Positions 1 to 5,821 of a stretch of 6,370 nucleotides of DNA are shown here, piece by piece (the first letter of the stretch is position 1; each line of letters starts with the position of its first letter). A program made the translations under genes and the position numbers. The notes beneath the pieces are model-generated. The model was not told the origin of the DNA. It worked only from the letters and a program-made list of their open reading frames with translations, and ran no database searches. The DNA comes from Bradyrhizobiaceae bacterium. GTDB taxonomy: Bacteria > Pseudomonadota > Alphaproteobacteria > Rhizobiales > Hyphomicrobiaceae. Location of the stretch: the NCBI GenBank assembly GCA_947475855.1, contig CANJPN010000368.1, forward strand, positions 1-6,370. Reading direction: 5' to 3'.

Positions 1-125
1 ATCCCAAGCCGACCGACGACGAGATCCGGCACTACCTCACCGGCAATCTCTGCCGCTGCTCGGCCTATCCCGAAATCATCGAAGCGGTGAAGCTGGCAGC
101 ATCGAGGGTGGGGTTACGGAACTGA
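1..125 (+). CDS. [2Fe-2S]-binding subunit of a molybdenum hydroxylase, C-terminal fragment
   Basis: Reading from base 3, 40 residues run to a TGA at 123-125; the start lies outside the window. The fragment contains a GNLCRCSAYPEI stretch, the hallmark of the second (helical) [2Fe-2S] domain of the small iron-sulfur subunit of xanthine dehydrogenase-family enzymes. Examples are the small subunits of aerobic CO dehydrogenase, isoquinoline 1-oxidoreductase and YagT-like aldehyde dehydrogenases. The C-R-C pair supplies two of the cluster ligands. In this family the subunit passes electrons from the molybdopterin subunit to FAD or an external acceptor. No FAD or molybdopterin subunit follows on the plus strand, so this is either the last gene of its operon or a stand-alone small subunit whose partners lie upstream. 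The substrate cannot be told from this tail. Confidence 0.85.
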   Translation, partial: PKPTDDEIRHYLTGNLCRCSAYPEIIEAVKLAASRVGLRN

Positions 126-127
126 GA

Positions 128-146
128 AAGCGACTACCGTTCGCTT
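128..146 (+). other. short hairpin just after the [2Fe-2S] subunit stop
   Basis: AAGCGA (128-133) and TCGCTT (141-146) can form a 6-bp stem with a 7-base loop, beginning two bases after the stop codon. No T-run follows, so it is not a convincing intrinsic terminator. A second weak inverted repeat, GCAATA (157-162) with TATTGC (175-180), follows. The rest of 147-267, up to the tRNA, shows no gene. Confidence 0.25.
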
Positions 147-267
147 CGGACCGAGGGCAATATCGCCGCGTCAGTATTGCGATCCGAACACCTCGCGCCC
201 AGCCCATTGCGTCTTGGATCGATTTATTTGCGAAAGCGGCACTGCGCAAGTACCGATGAAAAATCAG

Positions 268-343
268 TGGCGCCCCGTACGAGACTCGAACTCGTGTTAC
301 CAACGTGAGAGGCTGGTGTCCTAGGCCACTAGACGAACGGGGC
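268..343 (-). tRNA. tRNA-Glu (anticodon CUC)
   Basis: The reverse complement folds into a complete 76-base cloverleaf with encoded 3' CCA (268-270) and discriminator G. The acceptor stem GCCCCGT/ACGGGGC pairs fully over 7 bp. The D-arm contains GTGGCCTAGGAC. The anticodon stem CCAGC/GTTGG has one G-U pair and encloses the loop CTCTCAC, giving anticodon CUC, which reads GAG (glutamate). The T-stem ACGAG/CTCGT pairs fully around the loop TTCGAGT. The gene stands alone, with its own promoter about 15 bases upstream. Downstream, a poor TTGCG/CGCAA inverted repeat on the minus strand is the only terminator-like sequence, and it is not convincing. Confidence 0.97.
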
Positions 344-357
344 CGCGCGCGAAAGTT

Positions 358-386
358 CCTATAGGGGAGGAAGGCACCGCAGGCAA
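358..386 (-). promoter_or_regulatory. probable sigma-70-type promoter of tRNA-Glu
   Basis: On the minus strand, TTGCCT (381-386) and TATAGG (358-363) are separated by exactly 17 bases, as expected of -35 and -10 boxes. Transcription would begin near 350, giving a 5' leader of about 7 bases before the tRNA, a normal distance. Assigned by pattern only. Confidence 0.55.
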
Positions 387-400
387 GCGCCTAATCGTGC

Positions 401-440
401 GGGCCGAGGCCCAGGCTGCGTTTGGGATGCAACGCAGCCT
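401..440 (-). terminator. hairpin pair downstream of the metallopeptidase gene
   Basis: A perfect 10-bp inverted repeat, AGGCTGCGTT (413-422) with AACGCAGCCT (431-440), encloses an 8-base loop. It lies 19 bases after the stop of the minus-strand metallopeptidase gene. A second short one, GGGCC/GGCCC with a 2-base gap (401-412), follows directly. Neither is followed by a T-run on the minus strand, so factor-independent termination is uncertain. The position suggests separation of the peptidase transcript from the tRNA-Glu promoter at 358-386. Confidence 0.4.
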
Positions 441-458
441 CCGCACCATAACCTCGCT

Positions 459-1511
459 TCACCGCTGCAGCTCGCGCATCCGCGCGTCCACGATACGCAA
501 CAGGCGCGGCTCGGCAACGAGCAGTGGCGCGGACGGTCGGTCGGTGATCGCACGTCGGATCGAAGCCAACGGCGCCATCTCGTCGAGCACCAATCCGCCG
601 TGCTCGCGGATCAGGCCAAGGTCGCGCCAAAGACGATTGAGATCGGGCGTATGCGGCCGGTTTCCCATCAGCCGATATAGCTGGCTGAGCGCTGCTGTGC
701 CTGTGCCGCGGTCCGCGATGTCGAGGGTCCGCTCCAAGGTCCACAGGCGAGAAAGATTCCCCCCCTGCAGTTGCAATGCGCGTAATGCATCCTGGAGGCC
801 TAGCCGGTTGCTTGTCGCCTTGCGGATTTCGATATCAGCCAGGAGACAGAACAGGGCGCCGCCCCAGTAACGTCGCCCATCGCTCGGTGTGCCGTCGAGC
901 CCGCCCGCCTCGCGCCGTTCGGGCAGTCCTGTCGGCAACTCCCGCATCAGCTCGGCCCACATCGCTGACGCAGGAATGAGGCCTGCCTGCGCTCGCGCGA
1001 TGTACTCCACGTACGTGGCGATGCCCTCGTGTAGCCAGAGGTGACGGATGTCGTGATCGGGAATGGCGAGGTGGGTCATTTCGTGCACGAGCAGACTCTC
1101 GTGCGCGAGCTGTGAGCCTTTTGTGCGATTCCCCATCGTTACGACGATCTTCGGTTCTGGCCGCCCAACGGCGCGCCCACTTGCCACTTCGGTGCCACCC
1201 GTTGGCTCGAACACGAGATGCGCGTGGGGCACGGGGAACCGGCCGAAATAGGCGGCCGTAGCGCGCGCGGAATCGCGGACCCATTCGGTGAGATCGCGGC
1301 GGGAAAGTGCAAATTCCTTCGCGTTGAAATCGACCCGGATCGTGCCACCCGCGAAAATGACGAGGTCGCTTTCTGTTGAGTCGTGCTCAATGGCCAAGAG
1401 TCCTGTCCCAGCCTTCTGAGACACGCGCTCAGCCAGCGCTCCCTCGCGGAAGGAGAGCCATGCCGTCGTCATCGCGCAGGCGGCCGCAACTATCCAGCAG
1501 ACCGTTTTCAT
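459..1511 (-). CDS. exported HExxH zinc metallopeptidase, MA (gluzincin) clan
   Basis: The product has 350 residues and is probably a secreted or periplasmic zinc-dependent peptidase. Residues 1-27 look like a Sec signal peptide: K2, a hydrophobic stretch and a possible cleavage after A-L-A at about 27. The active site is H143-E144-M-T-H147. It is followed by W-L-H-E-G-I-A-T-Y, where E162 sits like the third zinc ligand in the WLNEGxA-type motif of MA-clan enzymes such as M1 aminopeptidases. Only 14 residues separate H147 from E162, against 18 in classical M1 enzymes, so this is not M1. It fits better with the small bacterial 'peptidase MA-like' proteins. The C-terminal half (180-350) is largely helical by eye, with no recognised domain. 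The start is supported by AGAAGG at 1515-1520, though the 3-base spacing is short; the next Met, residue 14, would destroy the signal peptide. The gene diverges from the PepSY-TM gene across 267 bases. The natural substrate is unknown. Confidence 0.85.
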   Translation of the reverse strand: MKTVCWIVAAACAMTTAWLSFREGALAERVSQKAGTGLLAIEHDSTESDLVIFAGGTIRVDFNAKEFALSRRDLTEWVRDSARATAAYFGRFPVPHAHLVFEPTGGTEVASGRAVGRPEPKIVVTMGNRTKGSQLAHESLLVHEMTHLAIPDHDIRHLWLHEGIATYVEYIARAQAGLIPASAMWAELMRELPTGLPERREAGGLDGTPSDGRRYWGGALFCLLADIEIRKATSNRLGLQDALRALQLQGGNLSRLWTLERTLDIADRGTGTAALSQLYRLMGNRPHTPDLNRLWRDLGLIREHGGLVLDEMAPLASIRRAITDRPSAPLLVAEPRLLRIVDARMRELQR

Positions 1512-1618
1512 GTGCCTTCTGGCCCCTTACGCTTCGATAGGCCGCAAGTGAGCGATTCTGGCGAAGAATATGGTGCAAGCGCGGCAGCTCTTACTTCCGG
1601 CGCACGAATACCAACTGT

Positions 1619-1632
1619 GGCGCAATTGCACC
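1619..1632. promoter_or_regulatory. near-perfect 14-base palindrome in the divergent intergenic region
   Basis: GGCGCAATTGCACC pairs with itself at 6 of 7 positions and lies between the divergent metallopeptidase (-) and PepSY-TM (+) genes. It could be an operator for a dimeric regulator, but this is a guess from symmetry and position. I could not find a good -35/-10 pair for either gene in 1512-1778. Confidence 0.25.
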
Positions 1633-1766
1633 GGGTCGACAATTCGGCCGTTCACGGACGAGAGGTTGCGCCGGAAACAGGATAGTGCTGCCGTTTCGTT
1701 GATGACGCAGGATGCAATTCCGGATCGATGCCGTGCTTTCGGTCATGGGGCAATGGACAGTCATGC

Positions 1767-1772
1767 GAGGGG
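1767..1772 (+). promoter_or_regulatory. ribosome binding site fixing the PepSY-TM start
   Basis: GAGGGG lies 6 bases before the ATG at 1779-1781. The upstream in-frame ATG at 1728 has no comparable site and would add 17 residues that do not look like this family, so 1779 is the start used here. Confidence 0.75.
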
Positions 1773-1778
1773 ATCGAA

Positions 1779-2705
1779 ATGAGCTTCTGGTTTCGTAAAT
1801 TGCATCGCTGGGTAGCGCTCGCCTTCGCGCTGCCGCTGCTGGTGGTGTTGGTGAGCGGCCTGATCCTGTCGTTTGAGCCCTGGCTCGTCACTTCGAGTGC
1901 GGTCAGTGGTTCAGTGAAGCCGGAGCGTGTTGTGGAGCTTCTCGCCCAGAGCGACCCCACGGGACAGGCGCGCGGCATCGTTCACCGGACCTACGACCGC
2001 ACATTGATCATCGGTGGTGGGCGCGGCACAGGCATCGTCGTCGACGCGATCACCGGGGAAAAGCGTCCGGGAATCTCTTCGATGGCGAACCTGCTCGGCA
2101 CCACCCGTCGCCTGCACGAGACGTTGCTTCTGGAGATGAGCTGGCTGGTCGTCGCGTCGACGATCGCGATGCTGGTTCTGGTTCCGCTCGGGCTCGGAAT
2201 GGGCTGGCCGCGATGGTCGAACAACTTGTCGGGCTGGCACAAGGTCACCGCCTGGGGACTTCTGCCCTTGGTCGTTCTCTCACCGCTGACGGGACTGTTC
2301 ATCGCGTGGGGCATCTCGTTCACGCCGCCGCAGCCCGCCAGCGCGCGCGGCCAGCAGGGGCCGCAGATGAAACTCACTGAAGCCGTACAGATCGTCGGTC
2401 GATCGCATGACCTGTCGAACCTCGTCTGGATCAGGCCTCAGGGCGCGGGTATGGTGGCTCGCGTCGTCGATGGCGGTGAGTACCGAACCTATCGCGTGAC
2501 GCCGACCGGTACCGAGGCGATGCCGCGCAACTGGCCTCGCCTTTGGCACGAAGGTAACTTTGCGGGCGCGCTGTCCGCGCTGCTGAACGTCGTGACTTCG
2601 ATTGCGCTGATTGGATTGCTGGTCACCGGCGTGATGATCTGGGCGAAGAGAGCACTGCGGCGATCGAAACAACGCGCTGGCCGGACGGCAACGCAAGCAG
2701 CTTGA
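1779..2705 (+). CDS. PepSY-associated transmembrane (PepSY-TM) protein, possible di-haem electron-transfer protein
   Basis: The product has 308 residues. Four membrane segments can be read: about 12-32, 119-141, 156-178 and 265-288. Periplasmic parts lie at about 33-112 and 180-260; R/K-rich ends and the 143-155 loop place the termini and that loop in the cytoplasm. This is the layout of PepSY-TM proteins, several of which (for example FoxB) are known inner-membrane siderophore or iron reductases. Four histidines border the helices: H9 in RKLHRW, H113 in RRLHET, H154 in GWHK and H257 in LWHEGN. By topology H9 and H154 lie at the cytoplasmic face and H113 and H257 at the periplasmic face, the arrangement expected for two bis-His b haems. 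Haem binding is inferred. The gene has a strong RBS (GAGGGG) and ends 30 bases before a strong hairpin. It converges on the fccB gene, so the two are not co-transcribed. Iron reduction or general quinol/periplasm electron transfer are both possible. Confidence 0.8.
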   Translation: MSFWFRKLHRWVALAFALPLLVVLVSGLILSFEPWLVTSSAVSGSVKPERVVELLAQSDPTGQARGIVHRTYDRTLIIGGGRGTGIVVDAITGEKRPGISSMANLLGTTRRLHETLLLEMSWLVVASTIAMLVLVPLGLGMGWPRWSNNLSGWHKVTAWGLLPLVVLSPLTGLFIAWGISFTPPQPASARGQQGPQMKLTEAVQIVGRSHDLSNLVWIRPQGAGMVARVVDGGEYRTYRVTPTGTEAMPRNWPRLWHEGNFAGALSALLNVVTSIALIGLLVTGVMIWAKRALRRSKQRAGRTATQAA

Positions 2706-2734
2706 TGCTTCGAACACGATGCTGAAGTGTACGT

Positions 2735-2760
2735 CGGGCCGGGAGTTTCCTCCCGGCCCG
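2735..2760. terminator. strong hairpin terminator between convergent genes
   Basis: CGGGCCGGGAG (2735-2745) and CTCCCGGCCCG (2750-2760) form a perfect 11-bp GC-rich stem with a TTTC loop. On the plus strand it is followed by a moderately T-rich stretch (CTTCATGCTTTGCTTT), fitting termination of the PepSY-TM transcript. It also lies 36 bases beyond the stop of the convergent fccB gene, so it may block transcripts from both sides, although the minus-strand side lacks a T-run. Confidence 0.8.
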
Positions 2761-2796
2761 CTTCATGCTTTGCTTTGCTGATGGTGACCGGACACA

Positions 2797-4086
2797 TCAA
2801 CCCTTCTTGGGCGCTTTCGCAAATACGTCCGCGATGATGCCATCGTACCAGCCGATGCTTTCCTCGAACGTTTGCTTGCGAAGCGCGGCATCTTCGCCCG
2901 GCTTCGACACGAACGGCCCCACAGGATCGAGTTTCTGTCCCTTTGGCAGATAACCCGCGCCGATCTTTACGCTGTCGTTCGGTGCCACCATCGACCAGCA
3001 CGTGTTGCGGAAATTCGGCGCAAACTTAGGCTTCTTGGCAAGTGCCGCGAGAATGTCGTTGGCGACGACCTTTGCCTGGCTGTTGGCAGAGAACGCTGAC
3101 TTCGGCATCTCGGCTGCAACCGTGGCATCGCCCAGCACGTAGATTTCCTTCACCTTCGTCGAAGTGAAGTTCTCCGCATTGACGGGGCACCAGTCGCCGT
3201 CGGCCAGTCCGATTTTGTGCGCGATCTCGCCCGCGCGCTGTTGCGGGATCACGTTGGCCACATCGGCCTTCCAGCTCTTGCCTGCCTTGGTCGTGATCGT
3301 CTTCGTCTTGGCGTCGATCTTGGTGACGGCGTAGTCGTCGATCTCGTTGGTCAGGTTCAGTTCGATGATGTCCTTATAGTACTTCCCGAATGCCTCCTGG
3401 AAGACAGGCTGCTTCGAGAAGGCCTTTTTGGGATCGAGGATGACGAGCTTGGACTTCGGCTTCTTCGTCTTGAGATAGTGCGCGATCATGCACGCGCGCT
3501 CGTAGGGACCCGGTGGGCAACGATAGGGATTGTTCGGCGCGACCATGACGACGGTGCCACCGTTCTTCATCGTTTCGAGTTGCCGTTTGAGCAACTGGGT
3601 CTGGGCTCCGGGCAGATAGGCGTGCGGCATGATCTCAGCCACCTGCTTGGAGTAGCCTTCGATAGAATTGTACTTAATGTCGATGCCGGGCGCGACGACG
3701 AGGCGGTCGTACGGATAGGAGCGGCCGCCGGCCTTCACCTGTTTCGCCTGCGTGTCTACGTCGGTCGCCATCGCATGCACGACCTTCACGCCGAGTTTCT
3801 TGAGCCCGTCGTAGTTGTGCTGCAGCGACGCGTACGAGCGGAAGCCACCGAGATACAGGTTGGAGAAGAAGCAGGTCGTATAGACCTTCGACACTTCGAT
3901 CAGTGTCACGTCCAGCGAGGGCTCGCCCTGTTTGAGCTGGTTGGCCACCGTGGCGCCGCCTGGACCGCCGCCGATGATCACGACTTTGGCGGCGCCTTGC
4001 GCGATCGCGAAGCTGGCGGCGCTGGTACTGCCTGCAACCGCTGCGCCCAGACCAAACCCAACCTCGCGCCGAGTAAATTTCGTCAT
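2797..4086 (-). CDS. fccB: flavocytochrome c sulfide dehydrogenase, flavoprotein subunit
   Basis: The product has 429 residues and is the FAD subunit of flavocytochrome c:sulfide dehydrogenase (FccB/SoxF family), which oxidises sulfide in the periplasm and passes electrons to a c-type cytochrome. Residues 1-30 are a Tat-like leader (T-R-R-E-V-G-F, then a hydrophobic run ending A-Q-G), fitting export of a folded flavoprotein. An FAD Rossmann motif, GGGPGG, is at 39-44. C72 in TCFFSN matches the Cys that covalently binds FAD in Allochromatium vinosum FccB. C190 in YRCPPGPYERA and C363 in FRNTCWS match the redox-active disulfide. A second nucleotide-binding GD is at 319-320, in VLGDA. Length is normal. 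The ATG at 4086 is chosen because GGGAG (4093-4097) lies 6 bases upstream and the leader begins there; an upstream in-frame Met would add 42 non-homologous residues. No fccA cytochrome gene adjoins. A weak promoter candidate (TTGCGG at 4218-4223, 17-base spacer, TACTCT at 4195-4200) lies upstream. Confidence 0.92.
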   Translation of the reverse strand: MTKFTRREVGFGLGAAVAGSTSAASFAIAQGAAKVVIIGGGPGGATVANQLKQGEPSLDVTLIEVSKVYTTCFFSNLYLGGFRSYASLQHNYDGLKKLGVKVVHAMATDVDTQAKQVKAGGRSYPYDRLVVAPGIDIKYNSIEGYSKQVAEIMPHAYLPGAQTQLLKRQLETMKNGGTVVMVAPNNPYRCPPGPYERACMIAHYLKTKKPKSKLVILDPKKAFSKQPVFQEAFGKYYKDIIELNLTNEIDDYAVTKIDAKTKTITTKAGKSWKADVANVIPQQRAGEIAHKIGLADGDWCPVNAENFTSTKVKEIYVLGDATVAAEMPKSAFSANSQAKVVANDILAALAKKPKFAPNFRNTCWSMVAPNDSVKIGAGYLPKGQKLDPVGPFVSKPGEDAALRKQTFEESIGWYDGIIADVFAKAPKKG

Positions 4087-4109
4087 GCCTATCTCCCTCT
4101 CCCTCACGT

Positions 4110-4192
4110 CCCCGTATTTCGCCGGGGAAGTGTTAGCCGGACCATAGGTCCGGCGGCCTCCGCGCGCTCGCAACGAGCGACCGCTACGGTCG
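4110..4192. promoter_or_regulatory. cluster of short perfect palindromes upstream of fccB
   Basis: Three perfect inverted repeats, each with a 3-base centre, lie close together. They are GCCGGACC-ATA-GGTCCGGC (4136-4154), CGCTCG-CAA-CGAGCG (4165-4179) and CGACCG-CTA-CGGTCG (4178-4192). A fourth, looser one, CCCCG/CGGGG with an 8-base loop, spans 4110-4127. All lie in the 232 bases between the TadG-like gene stop and the fccB start. As DNA they could be operators. As RNA they would form a row of hairpins in the fccB leader, or a barrier to read-through from the upstream gene. No T-run follows on the minus strand, so simple intrinsic termination is less likely. Confidence 0.55.
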
Positions 4193-4224
4193 TGAGAGTA
4201 GCCGAGCCGCATGTGCCCCGCAAT

Positions 4225-4259
4225 TGAGAAGGGATCGAGTGAGAAGGGATCGAGTGAGA
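4225..4259. repeat. 15-base tandem direct repeat, 2.3 copies
   Basis: TGAGAAGGGATCGAG occurs at 4225-4239 and again, identically, at 4240-4254, followed by a 5-base partial copy (TGAGA, 4255-4259). A related GAAGGGAT recurs at about 4269-4276. The repeat is in non-coding DNA between the TadG-like gene and fccB. The unit length is a multiple of three, so it reads open in several frames, but I see no gene there. Slipped-strand duplication is the simplest origin. Confidence 0.8.
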
Positions 4260-4318
4260 TGGCAGTGCGAAGGGATGGCCAGTTCGAACCGGAGCGCGAG
4301 GCTTTCCGTCCGTCGAGA

Positions 4319-5581
4319 TCAGCGGGTCACGCGGATGGAATTGATGTCGGTGCCGATCTGCCGGAACACTTCGTAAAGCTGCGCGGAAGTCGATGCCGTC
4401 AAGGCGTTCGCACCGGCGCATTCCTCGAGTTTGCTCAGCGCGTAGCTGTCCGTCAGGTCGAAGGCCACGGTGTAGACCCGTATGTCCTGTGCCTTCATGC
4501 CGTCGCACAGTGACTTGAACATCGTGTAGGATTGTTCGTTGTATCCGCCTGATCCCGCGTCCAGAACGCCGCCGACGTGCGAGGTGTTGAAGATGCCATC
4601 GGTCATGATCACGGCAGTCTTGATCACGGTCCGAGAAGCGGGCTCGGGCTGGCTGCCGGTTGGGTGCAGGTTCGCCCATGAGGGCGACAGCATATACCAG
4701 GCCCAAGCGGCGCCGAGATGTCCGGCGGTGCCGCCGATAGCGGTCAAACTATTGATTTGAGCTTTGATATTGGACGCTTCAAGCCGGCCTTTGAGCGGCG
4801 TTACGGCAATCGGGGGGCAGGCGTAGCCGAGCGCCTGGGAGCTGGCCGGAAGTGGAGCCGCATAGGTAAGCGGAGTAGGAGAGCTGTCGGTTGTGGCTCC
4901 GTCGCCCGATCGTTCGACGAGGCATCCGCTACCCGATGAACTGCCCGACACAGCGGACGTGTAGCTGCCAGCCAAAACTCCCGAGCTCCAAGGCACGACA
5001 CTGATGCGAACGTTGGTATCGCTCGTGGCATCTGCAAACAGCGCATCGACAAGACTGGTCGATGCCCCCTTCAGCGCTTGCAGCTTCGAAAGGCTGTCCC
5101 CCGCAGGGATGTCGTTCATCGACCCTGTGACGTCGAGCGCCAGAACCACTTCGAGTTTAGCAAGCTGATAGCTGGTGCCGGCTGTCTTTTGGACTATGAA
5201 CTCGTTCAATCCAGCGAGCCGCCCTAGCGTCGCTGGCACTTGGAGTTGTACGCCGACGCTGACGCTCGAGGTCGCGGTATCCGGAGTGGCTGAGAAGTTC
5301 GACAAGATGACGGCGCCGAGCCCCATGCCTGCGACATTTGCTTGGAACGCGGACTGGGTCACTTGCTGCAGCTTGGTCTGGTCATTGTCATGTTCAGCCA
5401 GCCACTTGGCGCCCGCCAGAGCCGCCGCATCAAGCGCCGACTGCACCTTGTTGGTCACGTTGTAAATGCGTGCCGTATCGATCGCGAGCCCGACCAACAT
5501 GCCCAGTGCGGCGAGGGACAGTCCGAAAGCGATGGCGATGCCACCTCGATGGTCGCGTGCAAAGAAGCGTATGGAAAGCAT
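4319..5581 (-). CDS. TadG-like pilus-assembly protein with von Willebrand factor A domain
   Basis: The product has 420 residues. Residues 1-60 form the typical Tad/TadE-TadG N-terminus: a short basic start, R12-G-G, a membrane helix at about 14-35, then D35-x-A-R-I-Y and a helical stretch ending in D-A-A-A-L-A-G-A. This anchors the protein in the inner membrane with the rest outside. A vWA domain follows (about 143-415). Its metal-ion-dependent adhesion site is D150-V-T-G-S154, T285 in GGTAGH and D328 in MTDG; T152 replaces the usual first Ser of DxSxS. A Ser/Gly-rich insert at about 205-235 with Cys220 and Cys255 may be a flexible, disulfide-closed loop. TadG proteins act with the Flp/Tad pilus system, but no tad ATPase, secretin or Flp pilin gene is nearby, so a stand-alone surface-adhesion or envelope role is as likely. 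The RBS GAGG (5589-5592) lies 7 bases before the ATG. Confidence 0.85.
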   Translation of the reverse strand: MLSIRFFARDHRGGIAIAFGLSLAALGMLVGLAIDTARIYNVTNKVQSALDAAALAGAKWLAEHDNDQTKLQQVTQSAFQANVAGMGLGAVILSNFSATPDTATSSVSVGVQLQVPATLGRLAGLNEFIVQKTAGTSYQLAKLEVVLALDVTGSMNDIPAGDSLSKLQALKGASTSLVDALFADATSDTNVRISVVPWSSGVLAGSYTSAVSGSSSGSGCLVERSGDGATTDSSPTPLTYAAPLPASSQALGYACPPIAVTPLKGRLEASNIKAQINSLTAIGGTAGHLGAAWAWYMLSPSWANLHPTGSQPEPASRTVIKTAVIMTDGIFNTSHVGGVLDAGSGGYNEQSYTMFKSLCDGMKAQDIRVYTVAFDLTDSYALSKLEECAGANALTASTSAQLYEVFRQIGTDINSIRVTR

Positions 5582-5594
5582 TCTGGAGCCTCAG

Positions 5595-5606
5595 CGAAAA
5601 TTTTCG
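5595..5606. promoter_or_regulatory. perfect 12-base palindrome upstream of the TadG-like gene
   Basis: CGAAAATTTTCG is fully self-complementary and lies 2 bases upstream of the GAGG ribosome binding site of the TadG-like gene, next to an AT-rich stretch (about 5610-5640). Position and symmetry would fit an operator, but no regulator is known from this window. Confidence 0.35.
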
Positions 5607-5727
5607 TGACGTTAAATCAAAAAGAATTAAATTAATCATCGTTCATATCCAGCGAAAGCATCCAACCTAGCGTTCCATCTCCGACAATTGCTTCCCAATG
5701 CAGATTGGTAGTGAGCAAATGTCGGAG

Positions 5728-5742
5728 CCAGTGGGACACTGG
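5728..5742. repeat. short perfect inverted repeat with 3-base centre
   Basis: CCAGTG and CACTGG flank GGA. It has the same geometry (6-bp arms, 3-base centre) as the palindromes upstream of fccB, but a different sequence. Confidence 0.4.
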
Positions 5743-5821
5743 TAACGCAATGCTTGTACTGTATATTTTGCATTCGAATTTTGGTTTCGACGTTAGCTGA
5801 GAGCGGGTGCTGAATGTCAGG

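Noticed and set aside
76..303. 75-codon minus-strand frame
   Set aside because: It starts inside the tRNA-Glu gene and ends inside the [2Fe-2S] subunit gene, so it is not a credible protein.
397..870. 157-codon plus-strand frame opposite the metallopeptidase
   Set aside because: Arg/Ser-rich shadow composition with no ribosome site. The minus-strand frame has a signal peptide and HExxH motif.
2706..2796. possible small cytochrome gene (fccA remnant) next to fccB
   Set aside because: The 91 bases hold a hairpin terminator and no CxxCH-encoding frame on either strand.
4087..4212. 42-residue N-terminal extension of FccB from an upstream in-frame Met
   Set aside because: It would place an Arg/Gly-rich segment before the Tat leader and cover the palindrome cluster. 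The ATG at 4086 has a proper ribosome site and starts the leader directly.
3217..4227. 336-codon open frame on the plus strand opposite fccB
   Set aside because: It is a GC-rich antisense shadow: rich in Arg/Leu/Asp/Val, with no recognisable domain. The minus-strand frame contains a full set of conserved catalytic residues.
4225..4259. CRISPR array from the repeated 15-mer
   Set aside because: The copies are directly adjacent with no spacers, and only two are complete.
4104..4706. 200-codon minus-strand frame overlapping the TadG-like gene and the fccB leader
   Set aside because: Out-of-frame shadow. It reads through the tandem repeat giving a repetitive SHSIPSHSIPSQ-like stretch, with no domain or ribosome site.
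5610..5640. CtrA-type TTAA-N7-TTAA site in the AT-rich stretch
   Set aside because: TTAA elements are present, but the spacing is not 7 bases; the GTTAA and next TTAA are 11 bases apart.
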